Source: Spirochaetota bacterium
GTDB lineage: Bacteria > Spirochaetota > Spirochaetia > Treponematales > Treponemataceae
Assembly: GCA_023443865.1 (NCBI GenBank)
Contig: JAEZST010000015.1
Span: 1 to 64,000, forward strand
Direction of reading: 5' to 3'
DNA: 64,000 bases
The number at the start of each line of letters is the position of its first letter. Position 1 is the stretch's first letter. A program made the translations under genes and the position numbers. The notes under the pieces were generated by a model. That model made no database searches and was not told the origin of the DNA. It saw only the letters and a program-made list of their open reading frames with translations. Of this stretch, positions 42,730 through 51,202 are shown one piece after another.

Positions 42730-42918
42730 ATGGAGCAGGAGTTTAAGAAAATCGACGTGAAACGTTGCTATGCATGCATCCAATGGGATGGCCAAAGGAC
42801 ATGGTATCCGGATAAAAAACTCATGAAGGTGTCCGAATCGGCGGAAGGCCACTGTAGGGTCTTTCATGCGCCGCGCAAAGCCTCGGCAACCTGCGAACAT
42901 TTCACCGTAATCGGTTAA
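42730..42918 (+). CDS. Small Cys-containing protein of unknown function
   Basis: A 62-aa protein with four Cys (CYAC near residues 13-16, C42 in HCRVFH and C54 in ATCEHF) and nearby His, a pattern that could bind a metal such as zinc or iron. There is no signal peptide or membrane segment. Expression looks real and strong: TTGACA promoter, GAGGAGG seven bases before the ATG, and a strong terminator right after the stop. It is a monocistronic unit next to hcp. It was not recognised as a named family. Confidence 0.75.
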   Translation: MEQEFKKIDVKRCYACIQWDGQRTWYPDKKLMKVSESAEGHCRVFHAPRKASATCEHFTVIG

Positions 42919-42929
42919 AAAAAAAAGCA

Positions 42930-42966
42930 AGGGCCGGGTCGCCCCAGGGAGACCCGGCCCTATTTT
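42930..42966. terminator. Bidirectional terminator between the small Cys gene and hcp
   Basis: An 11-bp stem, AGGGCCGGGTC with GACCCGGCCCT, closes a 10-base loop. TATTTT follows on the plus strand; on the minus strand GC is followed by a run of nine or ten T, so it also ends hcp. Confidence 0.9.
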
Positions 42967-42994
42967 CTATCGACGCCGCTCGCGAGGCAATTTT

Positions 42995-44581
42995 TTACGC
43001 GAGCATTTTCTTAAGATCGGCTTCGGGGGTTGAAATGGGAGTAACGCCCCAATTGTCCACCAGAACCTTCAAAACGTTCGGCGAAACGAACGCGGGAAGG
43101 GTTGGCCCCAGGTAGATATTCTTGATGCCGAGGGAAAGCAGGGTCAAGAGCACGCACACGGCCTTTTGCTCGTACCAGGACAGCACGAGGGTAAGGGGCA
43201 GATCGTTCACGCCGCAGTTAAAGGCTTCCGCGAGGGCGAGGGCAACCCGAATCGCGCCGTACGAATCGTTGCACTGTCCCATATCCATAATGCGGGGCAA
43301 CCCGCCGATATCCCCTAAATCGAGGTCATTGAACCGGAATTTACCGCACGCAAGGGTAAGAATGATCGAGTCTTTCGGGCTTTGCGCCACGAAATCGGTG
43401 TAGTAATTCCGGCCAGGCTTGGCGCCGTCGCATCCCCCCACGAGGAAGAAATGCCCGATATCGCCCGCCTTCACGGCGTTTACGACCTTATCGGCGACGG
43501 AAAGCACGGTACCGTGCCCGAATCCCGTGGTAAGGGTACTCCCCCCGTTAATGCCGGTCATCGCCCTTCCGTTCGGGTATCCGCCCAATGCAAGCGCCTT
43601 CTCAATGACCGGGGAAAAGTCCTTTTTTCCCCCAACCTCGGGAATATGCGCCATGCCGGGATAGCCAACCACGGACGTGGAGAAAATTCTGTCCGCGTAA
43701 GACGCCTTGGGCGGCATGAGGCAATTGGTCGTAAAAACAACGGCCCCGGGGATCTCGTCGAATTCCTTTTGCTGGTTTTGCCAGGCGGTTCCGAAATTCC
43801 CCTTCAGCTGCGGATGCTTTTTTAGCTCCGGATACGCGTGACAGGGCAGCATTTCGCCGTGGGTATATACGTTTACGCCCTTTCCGTCGGTTTGCTCAAG
43901 CAACTGCGCGAGATCGCGGAGATCATGGCCCGTCACCACGATGAACGGGCCGCGTTCTACGTTGGTGGAAACCTTTACTGGGGTCGGTATGCCGTACGTT
44001 CCCGTATTGGCCCCGTCAAGCAGCGCCATGCAGGCGAGATTAACCTTGCCGGCTTCCATGTTCAGGTCCAATAAGGCGGGAACCCCGAGCTCGGAATCCA
44101 GGGCGCGAAGGGCCTTGTAAAGGAAGGCGTACACGGCGGGATCACGCTTTCCCAGTACCGCGGCATGGTGGGCGTAGGCGGCGATACCGCGAATGCCGAA
44201 AAGCAAGAGGGATTTAAGGCTTCGAACGTCCTCGTCGGCGTTTGCCCATACGGTAGAAAGGTCAAAGTCCTTTTCTTCCACGGGCGCCGCGCCGCGCGAT
44301 ACGGCGAGGGCCGCGGCCGCGTCGTCAATCCGGAGCGCGAGCGCCGAAATTGCCGCGTCGTCGAAATTGACGTTGGTAATCGCCATGAAAAGGGCGTCGA
44401 CGATCAAGTCGTCGGTAACGCGCGATCCGCCGGCCTCTCCGGCGATATTCGCGAGCCGAACGATTTTTCCGGTAAGGCGATCCTGCAGGTTCGCCGTGGA
44501 TTCCTTCTTTCCGCACGCGCCGGCTACGGTGCAACCGGTTCCGCCTACGGTCTGTTCGCACTGAAAACAAAACATGGACAT
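42995..44581 (-). CDS. hcp: Hybrid-cluster protein (hydroxylamine reductase, prismane)
   Basis: A 528-aa iron-sulfur protein. The N-terminal Cys set is C5-x2-C8-x8-C17-x5-C23, the 4Fe-4S site of class I Hcp from anaerobes. The hybrid cluster ligands lie in later segments such as ALYTHGEMLPCHAYPE, FTTNCLMPP, GCDGAKPGRNYY and LACGKFRFN. Hcp reduces NO or hydroxylamine and removes reactive nitrogen species in anaerobes. The ATG at 44581 is set by AGGAGG nine bases upstream; an ATG two codons later is also possible. A perfect palindrome at 44636-44649 is probably the operator. Confidence 0.95.
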   Translation of the reverse strand: MSMFCFQCEQTVGGTGCTVAGACGKKESTANLQDRLTGKIVRLANIAGEAGGSRVTDDLIVDALFMAITNVNFDDAAISALALRIDDAAAALAVSRGAAPVEEKDFDLSTVWANADEDVRSLKSLLLFGIRGIAAYAHHAAVLGKRDPAVYAFLYKALRALDSELGVPALLDLNMEAGKVNLACMALLDGANTGTYGIPTPVKVSTNVERGPFIVVTGHDLRDLAQLLEQTDGKGVNVYTHGEMLPCHAYPELKKHPQLKGNFGTAWQNQQKEFDEIPGAVVFTTNCLMPPKASYADRIFSTSVVGYPGMAHIPEVGGKKDFSPVIEKALALGGYPNGRAMTGINGGSTLTTGFGHGTVLSVADKVVNAVKAGDIGHFFLVGGCDGAKPGRNYYTDFVAQSPKDSIILTLACGKFRFNDLDLGDIGGLPRIMDMGQCNDSYGAIRVALALAEAFNCGVNDLPLTLVLSWYEQKAVCVLLTLLSLGIKNIYLGPTLPAFVSPNVLKVLVDNWGVTPISTPEADLKKMLA

Positions 44582-44635
44582 ATGAGTCAACCTCCTGTAT
44601 GCAAAGGAGGCTACCGTATTTTTGTCGGAATCTAT

Positions 44636-44649
44636 GTTGCAAATGCAAC
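44636..44649 (-). promoter_or_regulatory. Perfect 14-bp palindrome upstream of hcp
   Basis: GTTGCA-AA-TGCAAC, symmetric with a two-base centre. It lies about 55-68 bases before the hcp ATG. If the -10 is TACGGT (44618-44613), the palindrome sits at roughly -37 to -41, the place for a class II activator of the CRP/FNR family; HcpR-type regulators commonly control hcp in anaerobes. Confidence 0.55.
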
Positions 44650-44671
44650 GCAAAAACGCATTTCCGATGGC

Positions 44672-45085
44672 TTATGCGGTTATTTCGATCAAATTGCCCT
44701 CAGGATCCGCGATTACGCTCTCGTAATAGCCGTCGCCGGTCCTTCGCGGACCAGATACTACCGCGATCTCAAGAGCGGACAGTCGCTCCGTCAGTTCATC
44801 AACGGCGGCTTCGCTTCCTACGGAAAAAGCAAGATGCGCGAAACCCGCGTGCTCGGGTATCACGAGTCTGGACGGATCAAAGGCCATCGGCGGCGGAAAG
44901 GGCATATCGACCTTGTTCATCAATTCGAGCCGGGCCCCGGCGCCGAACGATAGAAAATAAGAGGAAAACCCCTTCGCGGGGTTCTCGTATCGCGGCCCGC
45001 TTTTCGCCCCGAAATGGGTTTCGTAGAAGGCCTTCATCGCCTCGAGGTCCTTTACCCAGAGGGCCGCATGGGCAATGGCTATCAT
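44672..45085 (-). CDS. VOC-family (glyoxalase/dioxygenase-like) protein
   Basis: A 137-aa protein of two beta-alpha-beta-beta-beta modules. Likely metal ligands are visible: His in IAHAALWVKD, Glu in ARLELMNKV, His in FAHLAFSV and Glu in NLIEITA. Family members are lactoylglutathione lyases, fosfomycin-resistance enzymes or dioxygenases; the substrate is not known. The start overlaps the upstream methyltransferase stop by four bases (ATGA), so the longer frame to 45157 is not used. Confidence 0.88.
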   Translation of the reverse strand: MIAIAHAALWVKDLEAMKAFYETHFGAKSGPRYENPAKGFSSYFLSFGAGARLELMNKVDMPFPPPMAFDPSRLVIPEHAGFAHLAFSVGSEAAVDELTERLSALEIAVVSGPRRTGDGYYESVIADPEGNLIEITA

Positions 45086-45855
45086 GAACACACGCCTATG
45101 AGCATAAAGGATTCGGGCGTCCAGGGATTCCCCATCCAATCGCCATAGAAGGTCCATCGACCAAAGCCTGCGGCCTTCAGGAATTCCGTCATTTGGTCCT
45201 TGGTAATCGGAAAGAGGGGGATGGTGTTTTTGATTTCAACGTCCTGCTGGGGATCGGTGAGCACGGTGTCGAAATCGATGGTGCCGTCGCTCTTGGGTTC
45301 CGAATAATAACGCTCGAAGGTAACGTCTTCCTTCGTTATGGACGGAAGGCCCCGAATGTCCCGAGTAAGGATACGGTCGTAATTTATGATTTGAAACACG
45401 AATACGCCCCCGTTTTCGATAAGGTTCCGCGCGGAGGAAAGGAACCGGTGAATATCCGTAGGCTTGATCAGGTGGGCAAGGGTGTTGCCTAAGCACGTAA
45501 TCAGGTCGAACTCGTCCTCACCGAGAATTTCGCCCAACTCCAGCATGTTCTCATCGAGGAATTCGGCCTTCTTGCCCTCGCCGGGCAGCATCTTTTCGGC
45601 GGCCAAGGACAACAAGCCCTCGTCGCCGTCCACTCCGACCACTTTCTTGAATTCAGGGGACAGGGCAGAAAGCATGGTCCCCGTACCGCAACCGATATCC
45701 AGGTAGGCATGGCCGGGAAGCCTTTCCTCGCCGTACCGGACCCCCGGACATTCGCCGCGGGAAGGATCGATCACCGTTTCGAGAAAGCGGAATTGGGCTT
45801 GATCGAACGGGAACAATAGGTCGTAATACGCCGCGATGCTCGAATAAAAACTCAT
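45082..45855 (-). CDS. Class I SAM-dependent methyltransferase
   Basis: A 257-aa methylase. Motif I is YLDIGCGTGTMLSAL near residues 55-69, motif II is VVGVDGDEGLLSLAA near residue 80, and motif post-I DLITCLGNTLAHL is near 125. The substrate is unknown. The ATG at 45855 is supported by AGGAGG seven bases upstream; the longer frame to 45903 lacks it. It is translationally coupled to the VOC gene, and divergent from the DTW gene. Confidence 0.88.
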   Translation of the reverse strand: MSFYSSIAAYYDLLFPFDQAQFRFLETVIDPSRGECPGVRYGEERLPGHAYLDIGCGTGTMLSALSPEFKKVVGVDGDEGLLSLAAEKMLPGEGKKAEFLDENMLELGEILGEDEFDLITCLGNTLAHLIKPTDIHRFLSSARNLIENGGVFVFQIINYDRILTRDIRGLPSITKEDVTFERYYSEPKSDGTIDFDTVLTDPQQDVEIKNTIPLFPITKDQMTEFLKAAGFGRWTFYGDWMGNPWTPESFMLIGVCS

Positions 45856-45939
45856 ACCGGGCCTCCTTTCCTTAATGATTATGGACAAACCGGGCGGCGT
45901 CAAGGTATGGTTTCAATCCCCGTAAGGAGGGAAATACCC

Positions 45940-46587
45940 GTGTCGGAAAAATGCTATCGCTGTTTTAGGCCCCTCGTTTCCTGCTATTGCGGCGACATCG
46001 TAACCGTCGAAACGGGCATTAAATTCGTTTTTCTCATGCATCCCCGCGAGGCGTATCGGCAGAAAACCGGCACGGGCAGGCTTGCCGCGCTCAGCCTTGC
46101 GGACTCAGAAATTCTTATCGGGACCGACTTTACGGACAACGCGCGACTCAACGCGCTTATCCGGGACCCGCGCTACGCGCCTTTCGTCCTTTACCCATCG
46201 GAACGGGCCCTCGTGACCGACTCCCCCTCTTTCCGCGCGGCCGTGGGACAAAGGATTCCACTGGTCATCCTCATTGACGCGACGTGGTTTTTCGCCAAGA
46301 AAACGCTCAAGGCGAGCAAAAACCTCCATGCCATACCGGCGCTCACCTTTTCCGCGCCGTACCGTTCGGGGTTCGAGTTTAAAACCCAGCCGCAGCCCGA
46401 ATGCCTTTCCACGATAGAAACGGCCTACTACCTCGTTAAGGAGCTGCAGCGGGCCGAAGTGGCGCGGAAAGACGCCTCTCCGGAGCCGCTCATGGCCGTC
46501 TTCCGCAAAATGATCGAGTATCAGCTCGCGTGCGAGCAATCCCGTCACGAGGCGGAAGCGGCTGAGCTCTACCCCGGCCTGTTTTAA
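45940..46587 (+). CDS. DTW-domain protein (tRNA acp3U synthase-like)
   Basis: A 215-aa protein. It has an N-terminal zinc-like pair CYRCFRPLVSCYC near residues 4-16, then VFLMHPREAYRQKTGTGRLA, and the DTW motif as LIDATWFFAKK near residue 110. Family members (TapT/YfiP and TuaA-like) add the aminocarboxypropyl group to uridine in tRNA, using SAM. The start is GTG at 45940 because AAGGAGG lies nine bases upstream; the ATG at 45907 has no Shine-Dalgarno. It converges on the DUF4139 gene with a seven-base gap. Confidence 0.9.
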   Translation: MSEKCYRCFRPLVSCYCGDIVTVETGIKFVFLMHPREAYRQKTGTGRLAALSLADSEILIGTDFTDNARLNALIRDPRYAPFVLYPSERALVTDSPSFRAAVGQRIPLVILIDATWFFAKKTLKASKNLHAIPALTFSAPYRSGFEFKTQPQPECLSTIETAYYLVKELQRAEVARKDASPEPLMAVFRKMIEYQLACEQSRHEAEAAELYPGLF

Positions 46588-46594
46588 GGCGTTC

Positions 46595-48628
46595 CTATAG
46601 CTCCAGTCCGGACAAATAGGAGGCAAAGGCGCGATTTGCCGCGTCCAGGGCTTTCCTGGCGGCCTCGATTTCCGAATCGAGCCGGGCGATGGAATCGTCG
46701 CTCTCGGTCAGGCGCTTCAGGTATTCCTTCCCCTGCTGCGTCGCGTTTCCGGCGGCGGTCAGGTTAAGGCGAATCCGTTCCTGTTCGCGTACAAAATCGT
46801 TTCTGCGGCCCTGCAGGTCGCTCAGGGCGGTCTGCGCGTCGTCGGCCCGGCGCCGGAATTCCGCGGCCTTCGAAAGCGCTGAGCGAACCGTATCGCTGAG
46901 GTCCCGGTTCGTCGAATAATAGAGAAGGGCCTCTCCCTTGAGTCGATCCAGGACGACGGTTTCGCTTACGGGCGTCTCTTCGCGTACCGTCAGCGAGCTT
47001 TCCTTTCCCGCGCCAAGGCCGAAAGAAAAACGATACAGGCTATCGGTCCTTTCATCGTAGCCCGCGGGTTCCGCTAAGGAGGCTCCGGAGGTTATCGGAT
47101 GTTCAAGGGATATTTTGCGCGCAGCGTTCGAGGCGTTTTTTAGCGTATATTTCGTGACGGTCAGGTTTTTCCGTACGATGGTCATCGTCCCTTTCGAGAT
47201 TTTCGCCGAAACGGTTTCCCGCGACGCGGAACGGTCTGCCCACCCGGACACGGCGGTATCCTCCCCGTAGGCGATGAGGCGCGCGTCGTTTTCCCCAAGG
47301 AAATCGAGCAAGGCGTCGCCCGCGTACGTTCCGCCGTCGAATACGGTGACCGGGCCCGCCGGCAGCTTAAGCCCGGTGGTGTTCGTAAACCGGGCCGCGA
47401 GCATGGGATGGACCGAGCCGAGGGAAAGGGCGTCGGCGCCCGAAAAAACGGAAAGTCGTTCCGCCGCCACGGCGCCCTCTACCAAGGGCAGCATGGTGCT
47501 TTTTCTCCGATCGATCGTTACCGCGCCGGGAAGCGTAAATTCGAACAAGTCGCCGGCTGACCGAGCCGTCGCCTGCGTGCCCGAAGAGCCGACCGGGGCC
47601 TTCTCGGCCTTGGCCTCGCTCCTGGAAAGGCTTTTCGCCATCGCGGGCGCGGGCGCGGCCATTTCAGCGTACGCGTAGTCCTCCATGGCGTATTCGGCCT
47701 CATTGCCGTAACCGGAATCGTAGGTTTTGGCGTCGGCGTAGCCGGCTATGGACAGGGGAAGCACGGGACGGGAAATATAAAAGGGGTTATACAGGTTTTG
47801 AATGAACGAGACGGGCTTTCCGTTCATGAGGGAAAGGCGTACGGCCTTCCAGTCCACGGAACCCGCGTTGTCCACGATCGCCCAACCCTGCAAAAAGGGT
47901 TTTTCCCCGGACAGGTCAAGGCGATAGGCGGCCTTCCAGACCGGAACGGGAACGACATAAGCGACGGTAACCTCACGGTCCCCCTTCCCCGAAAGGTTCA
48001 GGCGAACCTTCCGCAATCCGTTTCCCGCGCCGCCGGAAAGCGCGTCCAGGGCGCGAGTCAGGTCGGCCGACAGGGCGGCGTCCGAAAAGGAAAGGGACTC
48101 AATCTCGTCAAGGCCGATGCGGCGTATCCCCGAGGGCGTTACCAGCGAAAGCCGCCAGGTTTCGCCCGACTCGGACTGAATCCGCTCGGCTCCGAGAATT
48201 CTCCCTTCCACGCGGTCAGGAACCCGAAGGCTCACCGCCTCGCCCCGCAGGTTGGCGAGCATTTCCCCGAGCGAAGGGGCTCCCGACAAATCCACCCGCA
48301 AGCTTTGAAGGGTGCGCGAAAGGGTATCCTCGGCGTCGTACGTTACCGAAATTCCCTGGGTATTCGGATCATAGACGGTCAGGGACTTCAGTACGTCATC
48401 GATGGAAGTAAGGTCAAATTCCAATTCGACCGCCGCGTCGCCGCTAACCCTTCCCCGATGCACGAAATAGCCGACCCCGGAGGAATAGAGGGATACCCCG
48501 GCCAGGGGCACGTCGACGATTTTCGCCGCGCCGTTTCCGGTAGGGACCTGCGTTCCCTGGGCAATTACGGGAGTCGCCCAAACGGCGAATACTCCAAAAA
48601 GAATCGCGATAAGGCGTTGTTTATTCAT
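46595..48628 (-). CDS. DUF4139-domain secreted protein
   Basis: A 677-aa protein with a signal peptide (IAILFGVFAVWATPVIAQG) cleaved near residue 24. The DUF4140/DUF4139 layout is visible: an N-terminal beta-rich part (LAGVSLYSSGVGYFVHRG), a central domain with VTVAYVVPVPVWKAAYRLDL (residues 210-230), and a C-terminal coiled coil (RRRADDAQTALSDLQGRRN, about 590-660). Proteins of this family (MuiA-like) are periplasmic or envelope-associated, with unclear function. The start overlaps the stop of the upstream membrane-protein gene. Confidence 0.85.
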   Translation of the reverse strand: MNKQRLIAILFGVFAVWATPVIAQGTQVPTGNGAAKIVDVPLAGVSLYSSGVGYFVHRGRVSGDAAVELEFDLTSIDDVLKSLTVYDPNTQGISVTYDAEDTLSRTLQSLRVDLSGAPSLGEMLANLRGEAVSLRVPDRVEGRILGAERIQSESGETWRLSLVTPSGIRRIGLDEIESLSFSDAALSADLTRALDALSGGAGNGLRKVRLNLSGKGDREVTVAYVVPVPVWKAAYRLDLSGEKPFLQGWAIVDNAGSVDWKAVRLSLMNGKPVSFIQNLYNPFYISRPVLPLSIAGYADAKTYDSGYGNEAEYAMEDYAYAEMAAPAPAMAKSLSRSEAKAEKAPVGSSGTQATARSAGDLFEFTLPGAVTIDRRKSTMLPLVEGAVAAERLSVFSGADALSLGSVHPMLAARFTNTTGLKLPAGPVTVFDGGTYAGDALLDFLGENDARLIAYGEDTAVSGWADRSASRETVSAKISKGTMTIVRKNLTVTKYTLKNASNAARKISLEHPITSGASLAEPAGYDERTDSLYRFSFGLGAGKESSLTVREETPVSETVVLDRLKGEALLYYSTNRDLSDTVRSALSKAAEFRRRADDAQTALSDLQGRRNDFVREQERIRLNLTAAGNATQQGKEYLKRLTESDDSIARLDSEIEAARKALDAANRAFASYLSGLEL

Positions 48629-49404
48629 TCTAAGCTCCTTAGGAATTCACTGATTCGTCGGTTTTTCCCTTCACGGTCGGCACGCGCCGAATCCTTCCCT
48701 TCAAACAACACACGCGGCGCCCGGATACGCGATAGATCGTCGGTCAGCGAGGCGCCGGCCTTCGTCCCCGTCCAGAACGGCCTTCTTACGAAAAAAAGCG
48801 CCGCGAAGATTATCGAGAAGAATACCATCCCGTCGGCGAGAAAACGGGAACCCACGACCCGTCGCACCGCCTCCGCATACCCGTCGTCAAAAAGCGCCGC
48901 GGGCTCGTCGAGAATAATTCCGCCGAGCCCCGGTATCTCGCCCCCGCTTGATTGCCCGAAATCCGCCGCCGCGCCCGCGCGGTAACCCTTCGCGTACAAA
49001 ACCGCCGGACGTTCCGGCGCGCGGTCAGAGCACCATTTGATCCAGGACAGAAGGTCGACAAACGCGCTTTCCGGCCGGAGGACGGACCATCCTTCGCCGA
49101 GAAAAAACGATAGTTCGGCCTCGTCGCCGTTGGGGCCCAGATGCACTATGTGCCCCTTTGTAGAGGCACCGTCCGAACCGGGAGGACAATAGAGCCGGGC
49201 GGAGGCGTTCCTTCGGCGTTCGCCCCGCTGCAGGAATACCCGGGAGGCATTCGGGAACGCGTTTTTGAATCCGTCACGGGGGTTCTTACCCTCAGGGCGC
49301 CCAAGCCAAGCGCGCAAAAAGAAAAAGCCCGAAACGGAACAGAAAAGAGCCCCGCCGATCAGGGCCATAATGAGGAGAAACACGGTAAAAAGCGCGTAAT
49401 TCAT
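48625..49404 (-). CDS. Unrecognised membrane protein preceding the DUF4139 gene
   Basis: A 259-aa protein with two hydrophobic segments (about residues 4-30 and 190-210) and a soluble part between them. The soluble part has GHIVHLGPNGDEAELSFFL and SAFVDLLSWIKWCSDRAP followed by PAVLYAKGYRAGAAADFG, a layout that could be an alpha/beta-hydrolase-like fold without an obvious nucleophile Ser. The C terminus is basic. GGGAGGGAAGG precedes the ATG. It is translationally coupled to the DUF4139 protein (ATGA), so the two probably act together at the envelope. Confidence 0.65.
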   Translation of the reverse strand: MNYALFTVFLLIMALIGGALFCSVSGFFFLRAWLGRPEGKNPRDGFKNAFPNASRVFLQRGERRRNASARLYCPPGSDGASTKGHIVHLGPNGDEAELSFFLGEGWSVLRPESAFVDLLSWIKWCSDRAPERPAVLYAKGYRAGAAADFGQSSGGEIPGLGGIILDEPAALFDDGYAEAVRRVVGSRFLADGMVFFSIIFAALFFVRRPFWTGTKAGASLTDDLSRIRAPRVLFEGKDSARADREGKNRRISEFLRSLE

Positions 49405-49469
49405 GGGCCTTCCCTCCCCGCGAGACGCTCATTATGGGTATATTGTAAGTCTACGGAGGAACGCGGTTT

Positions 49470-50156
49470 ATGTTCTATTTCGACCAATATTACCTCATTC
49501 TCGTGGTACCTGCGCTTTTACTGTCCGTTATCGCGCAGATATCAGTCAAGGCCACCTTTTCCAAGTATTCGGAGATTCGCAACCGTCACGGCATAACGGG
49601 GGCAGAGGCCGCGGCCTCGGTACTGAAAATTAACGGAATCCGCGACGTTTCAATAGCCCCGGTTCAGGGTAGCCTTACGGACCACTACGATCCCTCGTCC
49701 AAAACGCTCAGGCTCTCGGGCCCGGTCTATCGGGAAACCTCCATCGCGGCGGTGGGCGTGGCGGCGCACGAGGCCGGTCACGCGATTCAGCACGCCAAAT
49801 CCTACGCGCCCCTCGTGCTCAGGAGCACCCTCGTTCCCGTCGCGAACCTGGGTTCGTCCCTGGGCCCCTATATCGCCCTTTCGGGAATCTTTTTCCGCCT
49901 GCCCATCCTTCTGAACCTCGGCATCGTCCTTTTCGGCGCGGCCGTCGCCTTTTACCTGATCACCCTTCCGGTCGAGATAGACGCGTCGCGCCGCGCGCTC
50001 GCCCACCTCGAGCGAAACGCGATCCTCTCCCCGGAGGAAATGACGGGAGCGAAAAAGGTGTTGACCGCCGCGGCGTTTACCTACGTCGCGTCCGCGCTAA
50101 CCGCAGTGGCGAGCCTTGCCCGAATCATACTTCTTTCCCGCGATCGCAGAAACTGA
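49470..50156 (+). CDS. YugP-like zinc metallopeptidase
   Basis: A 228-aa membrane protein. The N-terminal helix (YLILVVPALLLSVIA) is followed by a catalytic HEAGH at residues 100-104 (VAAHEAGHAIQHAK), then three more hydrophobic helices. The typical YugP features SKYSEIRNRHGITGAEAA and DHYDPSSKTLRLS are present. GGAGGA stands nine bases before the ATG and TATATT lies 25 bases upstream. The substrate is unknown. The MoxR gene begins 50 bases later. Confidence 0.93.
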   Translation: MFYFDQYYLILVVPALLLSVIAQISVKATFSKYSEIRNRHGITGAEAAASVLKINGIRDVSIAPVQGSLTDHYDPSSKTLRLSGPVYRETSIAAVGVAAHEAGHAIQHAKSYAPLVLRSTLVPVANLGSSLGPYIALSGIFFRLPILLNLGIVLFGAAVAFYLITLPVEIDASRRALAHLERNAILSPEEMTGAKKVLTAAAFTYVASALTAVASLARIILLSRDRRN

Positions 50157-50191
50157 CGGAACGCTCGTAGCGGGAAAAAAACGGGGCCCTA

Positions 50192-50200
50192 TGCTATACT
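50192..50200 (+). promoter_or_regulatory. Extended -10 box (TGC-TATACT), leaderless start of moxR
   Basis: TGC-TATACT ends six bases before the ATG at 50207. No Shine-Dalgarno lies between. The upstream GGGAAAAAAACGG is not a -35. Confidence 0.55.
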
Positions 50201-50206
50201 GCCAGA

Positions 50207-51202
50207 ATGACCACATTCGAAGCGGGCAAGGCCCTAACCGAGGGGTTGGCCTCGGTGATTCGGGGAAAGGATAGTACCCTTGAGCTTTTTACCGCCGCAT
50301 TTTTGGCCGGCGGGCACGTCCTCATAAACGACGCCCCGGGACTCGGCAAGACTACCCTCGCGAAAACCTTGGCGCGTTTGGTCGGCAATCCCGGAAGCTC
50401 GGAGGGAACCGCCGATTTTCGGCGCATTCAGTTTACCCCCGACCTCCTCCCCTACGACATAACCGGAGTCGACGTATTCAATCCCCGGGACCAACGGTTT
50501 GAATTTATCGAAGGGCCCGTCTTTTGCGATATCCTGCTCGCGGACGAGATAAACCGCACGACGCCGAAGGTTCAATCGGCGCTCCTGGAGGTAATGGCCG
50601 AGCGCCAGGTTACCGCGAACGGAACGACTCGCGCCGTGAGCCCCGTTTTTTTCGTCGCCGCGACGCAAAATCCCGTCGAGTCCGTCGGTACGTATCCCCT
50701 CCCCGCCGCGCAACTCGACCGTTTCATGATGCAGCTGAGCCTGGGCTATCCGGACGAAGAATCGGAGCGGGAGATCCTCCACGAGGACCCCGCGGAAAAC
50801 GCGCTGCCCCGGATTATGCCCGTCGTCTCCCGCACGGATATCATTGCCTCCCGCGCGGAACAGAAAGAGGTGTACTGCCACCCCGAGCTCGAAAAAACCA
50901 TAGTCTCCATCGTTCGGCAAACCCGTACCCATCAGGCCATCCGGCTTGGGGTTTCACCGCGCGGCACGCTATCCCTCCTTCACGCCGCGCGGGCACTCGC
51001 GTTGGTCCGCGGCCGGGATTGGATTGAGGACGCCGACGTGCTCGACCTCGCTGCCCCGGTCCTCGCCCATCGGGTTTTAACGAGGGAAGACCGCCTTGAA
51101 GCGGGGACGATAGTCGCGGATATCGCCAAAAGCAACCTAAAACGAATGCTTCGGGTAACCGACTGGTCCCGGGAACCGCGACCGTATGAACGGAAGGCAT
51201 AA
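50207..51202 (+). CDS. MoxR-family AAA ATPase
   Basis: A 331-aa chaperone-like ATPase. Walker A is NDAPGLGKTTLAKTLAR (about 41-57), Walker B DILLADEINRTTPKVQ (about 108-122) with the MoxR signature LLEVMAERQVT, and sensor 1 FFVAATQNPVE near 150. MoxR proteins usually remodel VWA-domain partners or metal enzymes; here the partner genes are DUF58 and a transglutaminase-TPR protein. Its 3' end overlaps the DUF58 gene by 17 bases. Confidence 0.95.
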   Translation: MTTFEAGKALTEGLASVIRGKDSTLELFTAAFLAGGHVLINDAPGLGKTTLAKTLARLVGNPGSSEGTADFRRIQFTPDLLPYDITGVDVFNPRDQRFEFIEGPVFCDILLADEINRTTPKVQSALLEVMAERQVTANGTTRAVSPVFFVAATQNPVESVGTYPLPAAQLDRFMMQLSLGYPDEESEREILHEDPAENALPRIMPVVSRTDIIASRAEQKEVYCHPELEKTIVSIVRQTRTHQAIRLGVSPRGTLSLLHAARALALVRGRDWIEDADVLDLAAPVLAHRVLTREDRLEAGTIVADIAKSNLKRMLRVTDWSREPRPYERKA

